The notes beneath the pieces were generated by a model. That model was not told the DNA's origin. It did not search any database and worked only from the letters and a program-made list of their open reading frames with translations. The translations under genes and the position numbers were made by a program. Positions 5,303 to 7,298 of a stretch of 7,298 nt of DNA are shown here, piece by piece (position 1 is the stretch's first letter; the number at the start of each line of letters is the position of its first letter). Source of the DNA: an uncultured Lachnospiraceae bacterium (GTDB taxonomy: Bacteria > Bacillota > Clostridia > Lachnospirales > Lachnospiraceae); assembly GCA_902764045.1 (NCBI GenBank), contig CACWUI010000059.1, positions 1-7,298 on the forward strand, in the 5' to 3' direction.

Positions 5303-6511
5303 TTGGATGAATTTAAATACGACACGATTGAAAAAGCCCTGGAGGATCTGAAGGAGGGAAAGATCATTCTCGTGACAGACGATGAGGACAGGGAAAATGA
5401 AGGAGATCTGATATGCGCTGCCGAATTTGCCACACGGGAAAATATCAACTTCATGGCCACAAATGCCAAAGGTCTGATATGTACCCCCATGAGCATTGAA
5501 GTGGCCGATCGCCTGGGACTCCCCCCCATGGTATCTGAAAACACGGACAATCACCAGACCGCATTTACCGTATCCGTGGATCATGTGGACACCACCACGG
5601 GTATCTCCGCAGAGGAGCGTTCATTTACCATGATAAAATGCGCCGACCCGAAAACAGGGCCTGCAGACCTCAGGCGTCCCGGGCACGTTTTCCCTCTGGT
5701 GGCCCGCCATGGCGGAGTCCTGACACGAAACGGCCATACGGAGGCAACAGTGGATCTTATGCGCCTGGCAGGGCTTGAGGAGTGCGGTGTTTGCTGTGAG
5801 ATAATGGCGGATGACGGAACCATGATGCGTACACCGCAGCTTATGGAGTTTGCAAAAGAACACGGGCTGACATTTATTACCATAAGCGAGCTTCAGCGCT
5901 ATTGCAGGATCCATGAGGATCATGTGGTAAAGGAGGCTGAGGCGCAGCTTCCCACAGAGCACGGTGAATTTCGGATGTACGGCTTTATAAACGACATTAC
6001 GGGTGAACATCATGTAGCTCTAGTAAAGGGAGATATCGCAGATGGTGAGGATGTGTTGTGCAGGGTACACTCAGAGTGTCTTACCGGGGACACTTTCGGC
6101 TCTCTTCGGTGCGACTGCGGGCAGCAGCTTGCCAGATCAATGGATATGATTGAAAAGGAAGGCCGTGGGATCCTGCTGTATATGCGCCAGGAAGGACGCG
6201 GAATAGGTCTGATAAATAAGATAAAGGCCTACGCCTTGCAAGAGCAGGGTCTGGATACGGTGGAGGCAAACGTAAAGCTGGGCTTTGCGCCGGATATGCG
6301 TGAATACTGGGTGGGAGCCCAGATCTTAAAGAAACTGGGAGTAAGATCCCTCAGGCTTCTGACCAATAATCCTGACAAGATCTACGCTCTTTCGGACTTT
6401 GGTATCGAGATCAAAGAAAGAGTACCCATAGAGATAAAGCCTCAGAAGTATGATCTGAATTATCTGAAGACCAAGAAGACCAAGATGGGACATATTCTGG
6501 ACGGAGTGTGA
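5303..6511 (+). CDS. ribBA: Bifunctional 3,4-dihydroxy-2-butanone 4-phosphate synthase / GTP cyclohydrolase II
   Basis: This 402-residue fusion supplies both precursors of riboflavin. The N-terminal part (about 1-202) converts ribulose 5-phosphate to 3,4-dihydroxy-2-butanone 4-phosphate. It shows VTDDEDRENEGDLI (24-37, metal and substrate acidic loop), RRPGHVFPL, RNGHTEATVDL (142-152) and GVCCEIM (162-168). The C-terminal part (about 205-400) is GTP cyclohydrolase II, with RVHSECLTGDTFGSLRCDCG (254-273), where Cys259, Cys270 and Cys272 bind zinc. It also has YMRQEGRGIGL (293-303) and LTNNPDKI (353-360). Both active sites look complete and the length is that of the fused family. The start is TTG, supported by a perfect Shine-Dalgarno sequence and by alignment of the first helix (TIEKALEDLKEGK) with family N-termini. 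It is the third gene of the rib operon. Confidence 0.97.
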   Translation: MDEFKYDTIEKALEDLKEGKIILVTDDEDRENEGDLICAAEFATRENINFMATNAKGLICTPMSIEVADRLGLPPMVSENTDNHQTAFTVSVDHVDTTTGISAEERSFTMIKCADPKTGPADLRRPGHVFPLVARHGGVLTRNGHTEATVDLMRLAGLEECGVCCEIMADDGTMMRTPQLMEFAKEHGLTFITISELQRYCRIHEDHVVKEAEAQLPTEHGEFRMYGFINDITGEHHVALVKGDIADGEDVLCRVHSECLTGDTFGSLRCDCGQQLARSMDMIEKEGRGILLYMRQEGRGIGLINKIKAYALQEQGLDTVEANVKLGFAPDMREYWVGAQILKKLGVRSLRLLTNNPDKIYALSDFGIEIKERVPIEIKPQKYDLNYLKTKKTKMGHILDGV

Positions 6512-6723
6512 GAAAAAATAGCGATTGGTAAAACGAAACTGTCAATCTGTCAAAAATTTAATTGCCATATGCAAAAACAATGCTTTTTCGCATCCCGGTT
6601 CGCGCAGTTTAAGAAAACATAAAAAAAGAAAAAGCCCAGCGAAAAAAGGGGGCGTAAAAAGCATTGGTTTTGCCGGGGCTTATAAAAAATTTTTAGTATA
6701 TAAGATCAGGAAAGGAAAAAAAC
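6512..6723 (+). other. A-rich non-coding gap between ribBA and ribH with two potential hairpins
   Basis: The 212 bp hold no convincing gene; the open frame across 6525-6746 is Lys/Arg-rich, unlike a real protein, lacks a ribosome binding site and runs into ribH. Two hairpins can be drawn. TGCAAAAA (6570-6577) pairs with TTTTT-C-GCA (6584-6592). A longer stem pairs AAGCCC-A-GC-G-AAAA (6632-6645) with TTTT-GC-CG-GGGCTT (6668-6681). Neither has a proper T tail, so they are not standard terminators. No good promoter was seen. The function, if any, is unknown. Confidence 0.5.
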
Positions 6724-7197
6724 ATGAACAACATAAACGTTATTGAAGGAAAAGTAATAGCACCCAAAGGCATGAAGGTGGGCATTGTAGCCTCACGTTT
6801 CAACGAATTTATCACAAATAAGCTTCTGGGAGGAGCTGTGGACGGTCTTGTGCGTCACGGCGTGGAGGAGAAAAACATTACGGCAGCGTGGATCCCCGGG
6901 GCATTTGAGATTCCCACCGTCGCTAAGAAAATGGCTGAATCGGGCAAATACGACGCGGTGATCTGTGTAGGCGCGGTGATCAGGGGTTCAACAACCCATT
7001 ATGACTATGTGTGCAATGAGGTTTCAAAAGGCATTGCCCACATTTCAATGGAAACGGGAGTTCCCACACTTTTCGGAATACTTACCACCGACAATATCGA
7101 GCAGGCGGTTGAGCGTGCGGGAAGCAAGGCCGGAAATAAAGGTTATGACTGTGCTCTGTCAGCCATTGAGATGGTAAATGTAATGGGTCAGATGTAA
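6724..7197 (+). CDS. ribH: 6,7-dimethyl-8-ribityllumazine synthase
   Basis: This 157-residue enzyme condenses the ribitylamino-uracil from the RibD branch with dihydroxybutanone phosphate from RibBA to form lumazine, the RibE substrate. Members of this family assemble into pentamers or 60-subunit capsids that may enclose RibE. Motifs are IVASRFNEFI (21-30), WIPGAFEIP (56-64), GAVIRGSTTHYDYVCNE (83-99) with catalytic His92, and FGILTTDNIEQAVERAGSKAG (117-137) with phosphate-site Arg131. Length and motifs are close to the Bacillus enzyme (154 residues). AAAGGA (6711-6716) is 7 nt before the ATG. It ends with two TAA stops in tandem (7195-7200). It is the last rib gene, separated from ribBA by an unusually long gap but on the same strand. 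Confidence 0.97.
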   Translation: MNNINVIEGKVIAPKGMKVGIVASRFNEFITNKLLGGAVDGLVRHGVEEKNITAAWIPGAFEIPTVAKKMAESGKYDAVICVGAVIRGSTTHYDYVCNEVSKGIAHISMETGVPTLFGILTTDNIEQAVERAGSKAGNKGYDCALSAIEMVNVMGQM

Positions 7198-7207
7198 TAA
7201 AAATTTA

Positions 7208-7236
7208 TTGTTATTTTCAGGCTATGAGTGTAAAAT
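7208..7236 (+). promoter_or_regulatory. Candidate promoter downstream of ribH
   Basis: TTGTTA (7208-7213), a 17-nt spacer and TAAAAT (7231-7236) lie upstream of a new start codon at 7280. No GC-rich terminator hairpin follows ribH; only a weak A/T stem (AATAA-AAAT-TTATT, near 7198-7209) is visible. Read-through from the rib operon is therefore possible. Confidence 0.4.
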
Positions 7237-7279
7237 ATCTTCGGTAACAACGTAAATACAAATAAACGGGAGCGTGGCT

Positions 7280-7298
7280 ATGGATAAAGTGTACGAAG
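7280..7298 (+). CDS. Start of an unidentified gene (3' truncated by window)
   Basis: An ATG at 7280 is preceded by GGGAG (7268-7272) at 7-nt spacing, and by a candidate promoter. Only MDKVYE can be read before the window ends, too little to identify the product. The call rests on the ribosome binding site and position alone. Confidence 0.4.

Noticed and set aside
6632..6681. Possible riboswitch in the ribBA-ribH gap
   Set aside because: The GGGGGCGTAAAAAGC stretch faintly recalls a c-di-GMP-I aptamer, but the rest of the conserved core is missing and the stem does not match any class I know.
6525..6746. 73-codon open frame between ribBA and ribH
   Set aside because: It has no ribosome binding site, is dominated by Lys and Arg codons produced by A-rich DNA, resembles no protein and overlaps the well-supported ribH start.

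Overview
The window looks like a chromosomal segment of a low-to-mid G+C Firmicute, most likely a Clostridia of the Lachnospiraceae (Butyrivibrio-like) group. This is inferred from the EF-Tu C-terminus, the tryptophan-rich cell-wall-binding repeats fused to an L,D-transpeptidase, the Thr/Glu/Pro-rich secreted protein with PTEAPTQ-type repeats, strong AGGAGG ribosome binding sites, and a riboswitch-controlled rib operon. Genus assignment is a guess from style, not from a database search.

Layout. 1-240 is the 3' end of tuf (EF-Tu), followed by a long, nearly palindromic terminator (272-315) that can serve both strands. 316-460 is an intergenic patch with two degenerate copies of a GC-rich hairpin repeat; a 12-bp inverted repeat brackets the terminator and the first copy. 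On the minus strand, 461-1033 encodes a small secreted or membrane-tethered low-complexity protein. It is divergent from a plus-strand pair: a secreted L,D-transpeptidase with cell-wall-binding repeats (1197-2348) and, 24 nt downstream, a membrane-anchored short-chain dehydrogenase (2373-3266). The 163-bp divergent region carries a candidate promoter for each direction.

The right half (3275-7197) is a complete riboflavin biosynthesis operon: sigma-A type promoter, FMN riboswitch (RFN element), rho-independent terminator as the expression platform, then ribD, ribE, ribBA and ribH. Together these enzymes convert GTP and ribulose 5-phosphate into riboflavin. RibBA supplies both precursors. RibD deaminates and reduces the pyrimidine. 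RibH condenses it with 3,4-dihydroxy-2-butanone 4-phosphate to lumazine. RibE dismutates lumazine to riboflavin. High FMN should fold the riboswitch and allow the terminator to form, shutting the operon off. Spacing is tight from ribD to ribBA, but a 212-bp A-rich non-coding gap separates ribBA from ribH. After ribH there is a candidate promoter and the first codons of another gene cut by the window end.

No wholly new system is evident. The best leads are the intergenic repeat cluster next to tuf, the structured gap inside the rib operon, the TTG start of ribBA with a 12-nt perfect anti-16S match, and the long-unit wall-binding repeats of the L,D-transpeptidase. There is no gene-free stretch longer than 300 bases.
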